NCBI GenBank assembly: GCA_023382935.1
Contig: JAHDXL010000001.1
Location: 407,003 to 471,002 of the forward strand
Length of the DNA: 64,000 nt
Direction of reading: 5' to 3'
Source: Phycisphaerales bacterium
Lineage (GTDB): Bacteria; Planctomycetota; Phycisphaerae; Phycisphaerales; UBA1924
The stretch's first letter is position 1, and each line of letters opens with the position of its first letter. This document shows positions 1-8,260 of the stretch, piece by piece. Made by a program: the position numbers and the translations under genes. The notes beneath the pieces are model-generated. The model ran no database searches. It was given only the letters and a program-made list of their open reading frames with translations, and was not told the origin of the DNA.

Positions 1-75
1 CCATGACCTGCGCCCAAAGCCACCTTGAGCAACGTCCCAAGCCGGACATCGCTGCCACGACTGTTCGTGCCGCGC

Positions 76-1128
76 TCAACCGCCTTCGTGGTGCGACTCC
101 TGCAGGTGCCGCACCAGCATGCCAGTGCCGAAGTCGCTCTCGGCGTCGCGCCAGACCGTGTGCACGTGGTTGCCGCCCTGCGTGTTGTCGAGTTCGATCG
201 CCCAGCCGGGCCCCTGAATGCGGTAATAGTGCGGCTGCCCGCGCTCGATGCTCCCGATCCAGGCGAAATATACCTCCCCGGGATCGGCGCTGCCCAGGCG
301 CGCCAGACGCTCGGTGGCCAGATCGTGCTGGAACCGGTTGGCGTAGACAGCCACCAGTTGCCCAAAGACCCGGACCTGCTCGTCGTCCATGGCGGCGGCG
401 GAAAGCCCGCGCGGTTCGCCGAGTTCGCCCAGGCTCTTGCCCGGCCCAAGCAGGATGTCGCCGCGACCGATCGGCCCGATGACGACCTGAGCACGCTGCA
501 CGTCACTAAGAGCGTGCAGCAGACGGAATGCAATCTCCTCCTCTTCCGCGAGGATCTCCAGCCCGGCCTGCTCTCCCGTGGGCACAATCGCCGGATTGGC
601 GCCCAGGAAAGTGGGCGTCAGCGCGACCGAACCGTCGCCCGCAACCAGCACATTGAGCGAGATGTGGTGCCCTTCCAGTCGCCAGGCCCACGGACGCTGA
701 TCGGGTGAACCGAAGAAGGTGTAGGTGTAGGCGCCGGGGTCGCGCGAGGCGCCGTCTCCCCCGGCCGCACGCTCGATGTCGCGCAGCGTGCCCTCGAGGT
801 CCATGATCGACGTCACCTCGAGATAACCGTGCCCGCTCAGGATGGCGCGAAGCAGTTCGTGCGCCAGGTGCTTCTGCGCATCGCCAAGCACATCGATTCG
901 CACCCCGCGTCGCTGGCGTGGCACATAGTGCCAGTCCATCCGATACGCATCGTCAAAACCCAGCACCGCGGCTGCACGCTGGCTCTCCGACAGTGCGGCG
1001 ACAAAGGCGCGGGCCGCCGACTCGATGCGCTCGCCCGGCAAGCGACCCGGCGCCAGGTCGCGCAGGGCCAGCGACGCCGAGGCGAGAAAGGCCAGCACGC
1101 ACATGCCGACAGCGAATCTCCTGGTCAC
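76..1128 (-). CDS. DUF3500 family secreted protein
   Basis: A 350-residue protein of the DUF3500 family, recognised by its overall pattern: W-H-Y-V-P near the N-terminus, a G-H-H-I-S-L-N segment, F-L-G-A-N-P, and the C-terminal D-N-T-Q...H-x-H-x-V-W-R-D block. The biochemical role of the family is not established. I chose the GTG at 1128 because a GAGGGAG ribosome binding site lies just upstream and the protein then begins with a basic N-terminus and a hydrophobic stretch typical of a signal peptide or anchor; longer in-frame starts up to 1203 would add an Arg-rich leader with no signal. It follows the family 2 glycoside hydrolase by 79 bases on the same strand, so the two may be co-transcribed. 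The function is unknown; export is inferred. Confidence 0.82.
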   Translation of the reverse strand: MTRRFAVGMCVLAFLASASLALRDLAPGRLPGERIESAARAFVAALSESQRAAAVLGFDDAYRMDWHYVPRQRRGVRIDVLGDAQKHLAHELLRAILSGHGYLEVTSIMDLEGTLRDIERAAGGDGASRDPGAYTYTFFGSPDQRPWAWRLEGHHISLNVLVAGDGSVALTPTFLGANPAIVPTGEQAGLEILAEEEEIAFRLLHALSDVQRAQVVIGPIGRGDILLGPGKSLGELGEPRGLSAAAMDDEQVRVFGQLVAVYANRFQHDLATERLARLGSADPGEVYFAWIGSIERGQPHYYRIQGPGWAIELDNTQGGNHVHTVWRDAESDFGTGMLVRHLQESHHEGG

Positions 1129-1207
1129 GATTTCTCCCTCTCTGTGCCACGGCCGTCTCCGCCGTGCGCACCCGCTTGACGCGAGCAAGACCCTGTGCCG
1201 CACCCTT

Positions 1208-3445
1208 CTATTCGCCCTTCTCGATCAACTCCACGATCCCCACGTCGATGAACTGTCCGCCGCTCGTCTGCCGACAGTGCACAGCGATCAGGTTCTCGCC
1301 GCGACGCAGCACGCTGGAGTCAATCGGCCCGAACTCGGTGTACCCCACCGTCCAGCCGGTGGTTTGGATGACACGCGCGCCGTTGATGAACACTTCGGCG
1401 CCCTCGTCGTGGTGCATGCGGAGAAACACGCGGCCGCCGGCATCGTCAACCTGCACACGCCGCCGCAACCAGATGTCCCCGCCGCTCCACTCGGTCCCGA
1501 CTACCGCCCCGGGCGTGCCGCGCGTCCCGAAGCCCCCGGGCGCCTGTGCCCACCCGGCATCGTCGAAGCCCGGCGACTCCCACTCGGCCCCGGGATCGGA
1601 AGTCGTGAATCGCCACGACTGCGGCCGCTCCTCGCTGGTCGGCACGATCACGCGCGTCTCCGGCGGCGGCAGAAACACACGCCGGTTGATCCCGCGCAAC
1701 ACCGACGGATCAATCTTCATGACCTTGCGGTCGTAGGTCATCAGCCCGTTCACCTCGATCTCGACGTCGGTGGTCTGCGTGTACACCGCGGCCGCAAGCC
1801 CGCGGGCCACCAGCGGACGCAAACGCTCCACCAGTTGCTCATACGCCTGGCGCAGAGCCTCGCTCGATTCGTACGAGCGATAGCCCCAGTTGTCGCGCTC
1901 CTGCCACAGGTGTCCGCTGACCACCAGCCCGAGTCCGCCGAACTCGCCGAGCACGCTGGCTCGCTCCGCGCTCGTGGGGAACATCGAAGGCCCGGGATAA
2001 GCGTGCATGTCGTGCATGTCGCCGCCGGCGCGATCGGTCCACCCGCTGGGCCCGTCCACCACTCGCGTCGGGTCGAGCGACTTGGTCCATGCCAGTATCT
2101 CGTTGGTCTTGAACTGCCCCCACCCTTCGTTGAAGGGCACCCACACGACCACACAGGGATGAGGGTGCAGTTCCTCGATGATCTCGCTCCACTCGCGACG
2201 GAAAATCTCCTCCGACTCCGGCGTGCGCTCGATGTCGGCCTCGGCCGGCCCGATGTACCGGTCCCCGCTGGGCATGTCCTGCCAGACCATCAGCCCCAGG
2301 CGATCGGCCCAGTAATACCACCGCTGCGGCTCCACCTTCACATGCTTGCGGCACATGTTGAAGCCCATCGCTCGCGTCTGCTCGATGTCAAAACGCAGCG
2401 CCTCGTCCGTGGGCGCGGTGTACAGCCCGTCGGGCCACCAGCCCTGGTCGAGCGGGCCGAAGTGAAACAGCGGCCGCCCGTTGAGAAAGAGTCGATTGAC
2501 GCCCTGATCGTCCGACTTGACCTCGATGGTCCGGAAGGCAAAGTACGAGCGGACGACATCGCGCACGCCGTCGGCACGCGAGAGGAGCACCTCGAGTTCA
2601 TACAGCGTCGGGCTGTCAGGTGACCACGCTCGCGGGCGATCGACGCGCAGTCGCAGAGGACGTGCGCCCTCGCCGGCCGCGCTGGCGACCGATTGCCCGT
2701 TGAAAAGCACACGCGCCTCGACGCGGACCATCGACTTCTCCCCGGCCAGCACCGGGCGAAGCAGGACTTCACCCGTGACCACGCTCGCCTCGACTTCCAG
2801 AGAGTCGATCCACGTGCCGGGAACAGTCTCCAGCCACACAGTCTGCCAGATGCCCGACACGGCCGTGTACCAGATGCCGTTGGGCTCCAGTACCTGCTTC
2901 CCGCGCGGCTGCACGCCTTCGTCGGTCGGATCCTGCACCCGCACCACGATCTCGATCTCCTCGTCCTCCCCGGCCGCCTCGGTGATGTCCAGCGCAAAAG
3001 CGTCGTACCCCCCGATGTGCGAGCCGACCTCACGCCCGTTCACCCACACGTCGGCACGCCAGTCCACCGCCCCGAAGTGCAACAACAGCCGCTCGCCGGG
3101 AGCCCGCGGCGACACTTCGACCGAGCGGCGATACCACAGGAACTGCTCCGGCTTGAGGGCCCGCTGCACTCCGGATAGGGCACTCTCGACGCAGAACGGC
3201 ACCAAGATCTGTCCATCCCAGCCCTCGGGTGCCTCGCCCGAACCAGTGATGGCATACTCCCACATGCCGTTGAGGTTGGCCCACGCATCACGCACAAGAT
3301 GTGGACGCGGGTGCTCAGGCAGGGGGATCGGCTGCTCGGGCGTCCAGATGCTGCGAAGCCCCGCGGGCCGACCCTCCTGAGCATGACTGAAAAAGGCCGG
3401 CATGGCAACTCCCAGTACGGCGACGAGCAGCATCATCTTGACCAT
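1208..3445 (-). CDS. Secreted glycoside hydrolase family 2 enzyme
   Basis: A 745-residue glycoside hydrolase of family 2 (beta-galactosidase, glucuronidase or mannosidase type) that would hydrolyse a terminal beta-linked sugar outside the cytoplasm. Residues 1-23 form a signal peptide. The jelly-roll sugar-binding domain covers about 30-215, the immunoglobulin-like domain about 216-310 and the TIM barrel from about 315. The acid/base glutamate is seen in V-P-F-N-E-G-W (E440) and the nucleophile in L-G-E-F-G-G (E501). The last ~130 residues look like an added galactose-binding-type beta-sandwich (W-R-F-T-T-S-D-P, then V-F-I-N-G-A-R-V). The ATG at 3445 is preferred since it starts the signal peptide; longer in-frame extension adds polar residues. 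The substrate cannot be named from the sequence. Confidence 0.9.
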   Translation of the reverse strand: MVKMMLLVAVLGVAMPAFFSHAQEGRPAGLRSIWTPEQPIPLPEHPRPHLVRDAWANLNGMWEYAITGSGEAPEGWDGQILVPFCVESALSGVQRALKPEQFLWYRRSVEVSPRAPGERLLLHFGAVDWRADVWVNGREVGSHIGGYDAFALDITEAAGEDEEIEIVVRVQDPTDEGVQPRGKQVLEPNGIWYTAVSGIWQTVWLETVPGTWIDSLEVEASVVTGEVLLRPVLAGEKSMVRVEARVLFNGQSVASAAGEGARPLRLRVDRPRAWSPDSPTLYELEVLLSRADGVRDVVRSYFAFRTIEVKSDDQGVNRLFLNGRPLFHFGPLDQGWWPDGLYTAPTDEALRFDIEQTRAMGFNMCRKHVKVEPQRWYYWADRLGLMVWQDMPSGDRYIGPAEADIERTPESEEIFRREWSEIIEELHPHPCVVVWVPFNEGWGQFKTNEILAWTKSLDPTRVVDGPSGWTDRAGGDMHDMHAYPGPSMFPTSAERASVLGEFGGLGLVVSGHLWQERDNWGYRSYESSEALRQAYEQLVERLRPLVARGLAAAVYTQTTDVEIEVNGLMTYDRKVMKIDPSVLRGINRRVFLPPPETRVIVPTSEERPQSWRFTTSDPGAEWESPGFDDAGWAQAPGGFGTRGTPGAVVGTEWSGGDIWLRRRVQVDDAGGRVFLRMHHDEGAEVFINGARVIQTTGWTVGYTEFGPIDSSVLRRGENLIAVHCRQTSGGQFIDVGIVELIEKGE

Positions 3446-3492
3446 GTCATCAGAATAGCGGGACGGGTGGTTTGGAACCGGGCGGGTTGTGG

Positions 3493-3498
3493 TATGAT
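3493..3498 (+). promoter_or_regulatory. Extended -10 promoter element for the RRM gene
   Basis: TATGAT preceded by TGG gives an extended -10 element (TGN-TATGAT). A -35 match is poor (TTGGAA at 15 bp), which is usual for extended -10 promoters. It would give a leader of about 105 nt that contains the hairpin at 3551-3596. This is pattern-based inference. Confidence 0.4.
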
Positions 3499-3550
3499 CC
3501 TCCCGCCGGGCCGCATTCGGCATCCTTGCCCGGCGACGGATCGACGAGCC

Positions 3551-3596
3551 TCCTGCCCGAATCGGCGCGGATCTGGCATCATGGTTTCGGGCAGGA
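3551..3596 (+). promoter_or_regulatory. Hairpin in the leader of the RRM gene
   Basis: A perfect 11-bp inverted repeat (TCCTGCCCGAA at 3551-3561, TTCGGGCAGGA at 3586-3596) with a 24-nt loop ends 15 nt before the start codon at 3612. In the transcript it would form a stable stem next to the ribosome binding region of an RNA-binding protein gene, so autoregulation or temperature control is possible. Function is inferred only. Confidence 0.45.
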
Positions 3597-3611
3597 TGGG
3601 TTTGAGAGCAG

Positions 3612-4019
3612 ATGAAGCTCTACGTCGGCAATCTCCCGTACAGCGTCAATGATGAGGAACTGCGGCAGATGTTCGAGCCGCACGGAAACGTGGCCTCGGC
3701 TTCCGTGGTCATCGATCGTGAAACCGGACGCTCGCGAGGCTTCGGTTTCGTCGAGATGAACGACGACAACCAGGCACGCGCCGCCATCGAGGCCATGCAT
3801 GGACAGGAAATGAACGGACGAAACCTCACGGTCAATGAGGCCCGGCCAAAGGCGCCACGCTCCGGCGGATTCGGGGGCGGCGGAGGCGGATACGGCGGAG
3901 GCGGGGGTGGTCGTGGCAACTTCGGCGGCGGACGGGGCGACCGCGGCGATCGTGGCTACGGCGGCGGCGGACGCGGCGACCGCGGCGACCGCGGCGACCG
4001 ACAGGGCGGCGGCTGGTAA
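3612..4019 (+). CDS. RNA-binding protein with one RRM and a glycine-rich RGD/RGG tail
   Basis: A 135-residue single-RRM protein of the type found in cyanobacteria and planctomycetes. The RNP2 motif (L-Y-V-G-N-L) is at residues 2-7 and RNP1 (R-G-F-G-F-V-E-M) near residue 41, with the RRM ending around residue 78. From about residue 84 the tail is almost wholly Gly with Arg and Asp (G-G-Y-G-G-G-G, R-G-D-R-G-D repeats). Such proteins bind single-stranded RNA in the cytoplasm and in cyanobacteria several are cold-induced. The gene stands alone, with an extended -10 promoter, a leader hairpin and a GC-rich terminator. RNA targets are unknown. Confidence 0.93.
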   Translation: MKLYVGNLPYSVNDEELRQMFEPHGNVASASVVIDRETGRSRGFGFVEMNDDNQARAAIEAMHGQEMNGRNLTVNEARPKAPRSGGFGGGGGGYGGGGGGRGNFGGGRGDRGDRGYGGGGRGDRGDRGDRQGGGW

Positions 4020-4046
4020 TCCACCCCGACAACTCGATCGATCACA

Positions 4047-4074
4047 GCGGCCGGAACACCCGGCCGCATTTCAT
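4047..4074 (+). terminator. Probable terminator after the RRM gene
   Basis: GCGGCCGG (4047-4054), a 5-nt loop and CCGGCCGC (4060-4067) followed by ATTTCATT. A strong 8-bp GC stem with a modest T-rich tail, 28 bases after the RRM stop codon. It lies between convergent genes. Confidence 0.6.
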
Positions 4075-4101
4075 TCTCGCTCACTCAGTCCCCGCAGTCC
4101 T

Positions 4102-5328
4102 TCACACGCACCCGGCCGAAAACGCCAGCAGAAACCGCTGCACGTCAAAGAAGTCAAGGTGCCCGTCGGCGTTCAGATCGGCGCTCAAATCCCCGCCTGC
4201 GAACCGCGCCAGAAACATCTGCACGTCAAAAAAATCGACGTTCCCATCAAGGTTGGTGTCGGCCAGACACAACTCCGGGAGAATCGCCACCCACGCTTCG
4301 CGCATGCCCTGCGGATTGGTCCCTTCCCCTGCGATCACCCGGCCGTCGTTCGAAATCCCCTGCGCCAGCGTCAGCGTCCATCCGCTCAATCCCGTCGCGC
4401 CGGTGGCGTTGAGGTACGCCTGAAGGTCGACCATGCCCCGGCCCTGGGTCCAGATGAACGCCTTGAAGCCGCCGGCATCACGCGACGTGCCCACAATCGT
4501 CGAGCCGTCGGCCGTCACCGCCGAAGCCGAACTGCGAAACGTCCCACCTGGCAGATCGCCCAGCCCAACCATGCCGGTGCTCGCCGTCCAGCGAAATGCC
4601 TCAACCCCCGAGCCGGAGTTTCCAAACCCGACTACCACGCTGCCGTCGGCGCTGATGTCCGTCGCTTGGCTGGCAAACGTGCCCCCCGCCAAATCGCCCA
4701 GCCCGACCAATCCTCCCGCCTGCGTCCATCGCGTCGCCTGTCCGCCCGACGCCGAGACTCCATACCCGGCGATCACCAGCCCGTCGTCGCTGACGCCCGT
4801 GGCGAAACTGGAGAAGGCCCCGCCGCTCAGGTCACCCAGCCCGACCATGCCCGAGCCGGCCGTCCACCGGAAGGCCTCCTGTCCGTGGCTCGATGAGCCG
4901 TATCCCACCACCGTCGAGCCGCTCGCGTTCACCGCATATCCGACACTGTCAATCAGCCCGCCGGGAAGATCGCCGATGGCCGTCATCCCGCCACCCGCCG
5001 TCCAGCGAAAGGCAATGGCCCCGTCCGTGGTGCTGCTCCATCCGACAACAACCGATCCGTCGCCATTGCAGTCCCATGCGAAACTCTGCTCGATCCCACC
5101 GGGAAGATCCCCAAGCCCGACCATGTCGGTCGACTCTTCCCAACGGAAAGCAATCTGACCCGCCGCCGTCGTCCCGAAACCGACCACCACGCGCCCATCG
5201 CCGGACACCGCGTAGACGCTGCTGTCATGCGTCCCGCCGGGCAGATCCCCCAGCGGGATGAAGCGGGACAGCCCAGCCTGACCGACGGCTCCGGCCGTCA
5301 GCACGGCAGCAGCAATGCACTCAATCAA
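4102..5328 (-). CDS. HAF-repeat secreted protein with GC-type dockerin tail
   Basis: A 408-residue exported protein made of about seven repeats of roughly 47 residues, each with the L-G-D-L-P-G-G motif followed by a V-V-V-G-F/Y-G turn and A-F-R-W, the pattern of HAF (extracellular beta-propeller-like) repeats. Residues 1-20 are a likely signal peptide. The C-terminal ~60 residues hold two dockerin-like calcium loops (D-T-N-L-D-G-N-V-D-F-F-D-V-Q and the same with N-A-D-G-H) and end in S-A-G-C-V. The start is TTG at 5328, supported by AAGGGGG six bases upstream. The same tail ends the proteins at 20942 and 25095, which suggests a shared surface-sorting route. The ligand or activity is unknown. 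Confidence 0.82.
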   Translation of the reverse strand: MIECIAAAVLTAGAVGQAGLSRFIPLGDLPGGTHDSSVYAVSGDGRVVVGFGTTAAGQIAFRWEESTDMVGLGDLPGGIEQSFAWDCNGDGSVVVGWSSTTDGAIAFRWTAGGGMTAIGDLPGGLIDSVGYAVNASGSTVVGYGSSSHGQEAFRWTAGSGMVGLGDLSGGAFSSFATGVSDDGLVIAGYGVSASGGQATRWTQAGGLVGLGDLAGGTFASQATDISADGSVVVGFGNSGSGVEAFRWTASTGMVGLGDLPGGTFRSSASAVTADGSTIVGTSRDAGGFKAFIWTQGRGMVDLQAYLNATGATGLSGWTLTLAQGISNDGRVIAGEGTNPQGMREAWVAILPELCLADTNLDGNVDFFDVQMFLARFAGGDLSADLNADGHLDFFDVQRFLLAFSAGCV

Positions 5329-5441
5329 GCAATCCCCCTTGCTGTCCTGCGCGCACGGACCGCGCGGTCAACCAAGTGTATCAGAACTACCGCCCTCGAC
5401 CCACCACAAATTCCGGAGAGAAGCCAACTTAGCGGACGACC

Positions 5442-7559
5442 TTGCACCTGCAGGCCGACGACTCCCCCACATCCCTACCATCGCCCGTGCGCGACGTTCT
5501 GACACAGACCGGCGCCGTTGCCAAACTTCTCGGACAGCGCTTCGAGTCGCGCCCCCAACAGTTGGCCATGGCCGACTCGGTCGCCAGAGCGATGGCCTCC
5601 AAGTCCACCGCCATCATCGAGGCCGGCACCGGCGTCGGCAAGAGTTTCGCCTACCTCGTGCCCGCCATCGAGCGCTGCGCGTTTCACAATGAGAAGGTCG
5701 TCGTCGCGACCAACACCATCGCCCTGCAGGAGCAACTGGTCGCCAAGGACATCCCCCTGCTGGAACAGGCTCTCGGCGACCGACTCTACGACGACAAGGG
5801 CAAGGCACGCCTCCGGGCCGTGCTGGTCAAGGGACGCGGCAACTACGTCTCCCTGCGCCGACTCAAATTGGCCAGCGAACGCCAGACCCAGATCCTCCCC
5901 GACGCCCCCTCGCGCCGTTCACTGAACGTCATCGAAGACTGGGCCGCCACCACCGACGACGGCACGCTCTCCACGCTGCCCGAACTCGAACGCCCGGCCA
6001 TCTGGGACCGTGTGCAGTCCGACTCGGGCAACTGCATGGGCCGCCGCTGCCCGAACTACGAAGCCTGCTTCTACCAGTCCGCCCGGCGCGAGATGGAAAA
6101 GGCCAACCTGCTGATCTGCAACCACGCCCTGTTCTTCTCCGACCTGGCACTGCGAGCCCAGGATGTCGGCTTCCTGCCCAGGTACGACCATGTGATTCTC
6201 GACGAAGCGCACTGCGTCGAGGACGTCGCCGCCGAGCACTTCGGCCTCAGCCTCACGCAGGGCCGCGTCGCGCACCTGCTCGCCTCGCTCTATCACCAGC
6301 GCACCCGCAAGGGCTATCTCGCACAACTCGCACACCTCGGCATGGATCTCGATCTGGTCAACCGCGCCATCGAGTTGGTCGCACAGGCCGACGAGGCCTC
6401 ACGCCTGTTCTTCGACGACCTCGTACATCTCTACCGCTCGCCCGAGGTGCGCAACGGGCGCGTCCGCCGCCCCGACTCCATCGCCAACCCGCTCACCCCC
6501 GCGATGAACGACCTGGCTCTGCGCCTCCGCCGCCTCCGCGAAGAAGTCACCAACGACCCCGACCGCTTTGAACTCAACGCCTACGCGGCCCGGGCGGGCG
6601 ATATCGCCGACGCCGCCGAAGCCCTGGTCGCCCAAACCGCCCCCGGCGCGTGCTACTGGATCGATCTCTCCGACCGCCTCGCCGGCCCCCCCCGCGTCTC
6701 CATCGCCTGCAGCCCCATCGACGTGGCGCCGCTGCTCCGCCAGCATCTCTTCACCGGCCAGACCAGCGTCATCCTCACCAGCGCCACGCTGGCCACACGA
6801 ACCATCGACGACCTCGAGCCGACGGAGCGCGCCGAGACGGCCTTCGCTCACACAATCTCACGCCTCGGGTGCGAGGGCGCTTCAACCCTCCAACTCGGCA
6901 GCCCCTTCGACCACGCCTCGCAGGTCGAACTGCACGTCGACCGCACCATGCCCCAGCCCAACAAGGGCGAACTCGAACCGGCCTACCTCCGCGAACTGGT
7001 CTCACGCATCCACGACCACATCGTCGCCACCGACGGCGGCGCCTTCATCCTCTTCACCTCCTTCAAACTCCTCTACGCCGTCGCCGACCTGCTGCAAGGC
7101 CCGCTCGAATCGCTGGGGATGCCCGTGTTCGTGCAGGGCCGCGGCGGCTCCCGCACCACCCTCCTCGAAACCTTCCGTTCCACCGACCGAGGCGTGCTGC
7201 TCGGGGCGGCCTCCTTCTGGCAGGGCGTCGACGTGCAGGGCGACACCCTCCGCAACGTCATCATCACCCGCCTTCCCTTCGACCCGCCCGACCGCCCGCT
7301 CACCGAGGCACGTCTCGAACGCATCGCCGACCGCGGCGGAAACCCGTTCATGGAAGACTCGCTCCCACGCGCCATCATCCGCTTCAAGCAGGGCTTCGGC
7401 CGACTCATCCGCTCCAAGACCGACACCGGCCGCGTGGTTGTCCTCGACCCGCGGATCGTCACCAAGCAGTACGGACGGCTGTTTCTGCAGGCGCTGCCCG
7501 AGGGCACGCAGATCATCGACGTGGGCGCGAACCACCAGCCCGACTTCGACGACTTCTGA
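5442..7559 (+). CDS. dinG: DinG-type ATP-dependent DNA helicase (XPD-like, Fe-S)
   Basis: A 705-residue superfamily 2 helicase of the XPD/DinG group, expected to unwind DNA 5' to 3' during repair or clearing of R-loops. Walker A is A-G-T-G-V-G-K-S (residues 61-68), and the DEAH box is D-E-A-H-C-V-E-D near residue 250. Four cysteines in N-C-M-G-R-R-C, E-A-C-F and L-I-C-N-H between these motifs match the 4Fe-4S ligands of the family. C-terminal motifs include S-A-T-L-A-T, W-Q-G-V-D-V-Q-G-D and Q-G-F-G-R-L-I-R. Length is close to E. coli DinG. The start is uncertain: TTG at 5442 has no close ribosome binding site and GTG at 5487 is an alternative. Confidence 0.92.
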   Translation: MHLQADDSPTSLPSPVRDVLTQTGAVAKLLGQRFESRPQQLAMADSVARAMASKSTAIIEAGTGVGKSFAYLVPAIERCAFHNEKVVVATNTIALQEQLVAKDIPLLEQALGDRLYDDKGKARLRAVLVKGRGNYVSLRRLKLASERQTQILPDAPSRRSLNVIEDWAATTDDGTLSTLPELERPAIWDRVQSDSGNCMGRRCPNYEACFYQSARREMEKANLLICNHALFFSDLALRAQDVGFLPRYDHVILDEAHCVEDVAAEHFGLSLTQGRVAHLLASLYHQRTRKGYLAQLAHLGMDLDLVNRAIELVAQADEASRLFFDDLVHLYRSPEVRNGRVRRPDSIANPLTPAMNDLALRLRRLREEVTNDPDRFELNAYAARAGDIADAAEALVAQTAPGACYWIDLSDRLAGPPRVSIACSPIDVAPLLRQHLFTGQTSVILTSATLATRTIDDLEPTERAETAFAHTISRLGCEGASTLQLGSPFDHASQVELHVDRTMPQPNKGELEPAYLRELVSRIHDHIVATDGGAFILFTSFKLLYAVADLLQGPLESLGMPVFVQGRGGSRTTLLETFRSTDRGVLLGAASFWQGVDVQGDTLRNVIITRLPFDPPDRPLTEARLERIADRGGNPFMEDSLPRAIIRFKQGFGRLIRSKTDTGRVVVLDPRIVTKQYGRLFLQALPEGTQIIDVGANHQPDFDDF

Positions 7560-7698
7560 TCCGGTGGCGCAGGTTTCCAGTCTCACCGTGATGGCCCGAA
7601 CGCTGAGCCTCTGTCCCCTACCTCCCCCCCCCGGGGGCACAACCGCCACCCTCACGCTCGCTTCCAAGGGGTTCTGCCCAACCGTCTTGCCGCCTGGT

Positions 7699-8169
7699 CT
7701 ACTTCAGCATCAACTTCACCACTTCGCGCGCCAGGAACCGTTCCGTCGCCGCCTCATGCTCACGAGACACTTCCACAAACCCGTTCCGCCGTAACGCTCG
7801 CAGCGACGCCACGTTGTCCGCCGCCGCCTGCGCATGAAGCGGACGCAGCGGCACCTCCGCCAGCAGCAGCGCGATCGCACGCCCCGCGATACCACGCCCC
7901 CAGTGTTCCCGAGCGATCCAGTACCCGATCGCGTCCACCTCACCCATCTTGAAGATGTTGATCGACCCCACCACCACCCCGTCGGCCTCGATCACCCTCG
8001 CCACCACCCCCGGATCGACCAGCACCTTCTCCCAGTGCGCATAAAACACCGGCCGATCGCGCGGCTTCGTCCCGGCCATCTCGTTCGACGCCGGATCCTT
8101 CTGGAACGCGAAGAGCGTCTCGATGTCGGCCGGTACCGTCGGCCGCAGCCGGATGTCGGGTGTGGGCAT
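7699..8169 (-). CDS. GNAT family N-acetyltransferase (RimJ/RimL-like)
   Basis: A 156-residue GNAT acetyltransferase. The fold is visible from the N-terminal R-L-R-P-T-V-P-A-D strand, the central G-Y-W-I-A-R-E-H-W-G-R-G-I-A segment (acetyl-CoA binding motif A, with the R-G-x-A/G turn) and the C-terminal A-S-L-R-A-L-R-R-N-G-F-V-E-V motif typical of the RimJ/RimL group that acetylates protein N-termini or small molecules. The gene lies divergent from the aminotransferase at 8261 with 91 bases between the starts, and convergent with dinG. Substrate not predictable. Confidence 0.85.
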   Translation of the reverse strand: MPTPDIRLRPTVPADIETLFAFQKDPASNEMAGTKPRDRPVFYAHWEKVLVDPGVVARVIEADGVVVGSINIFKMGEVDAIGYWIAREHWGRGIAGRAIALLLAEVPLRPLHAQAAADNVASLRALRRNGFVEVSREHEAATERFLAREVVKLMLK

Positions 8170-8260
8170 GTGCCAACAATATGGACACCTCGAATGGCGC
8201 GAACAGGGCTCGTGCCGACTTGACTATTTCGCCGCTCCTCCCCTCCGCTACGCTTCTCCC

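Noticed and set aside
1-75. Start of another minus-strand gene at position 4
   Set aside because: A CAT at 2-4 could be a start codon but only four bases are in the window, which cannot support a call.
7600-7660. Fourth copy of the dispersed repeat near the C-rich tract after dinG
   Set aside because: Only the C-rich/G-rich turn is shared; the AGGTG, TGGCGCAG and TTCTTCC blocks are missing.
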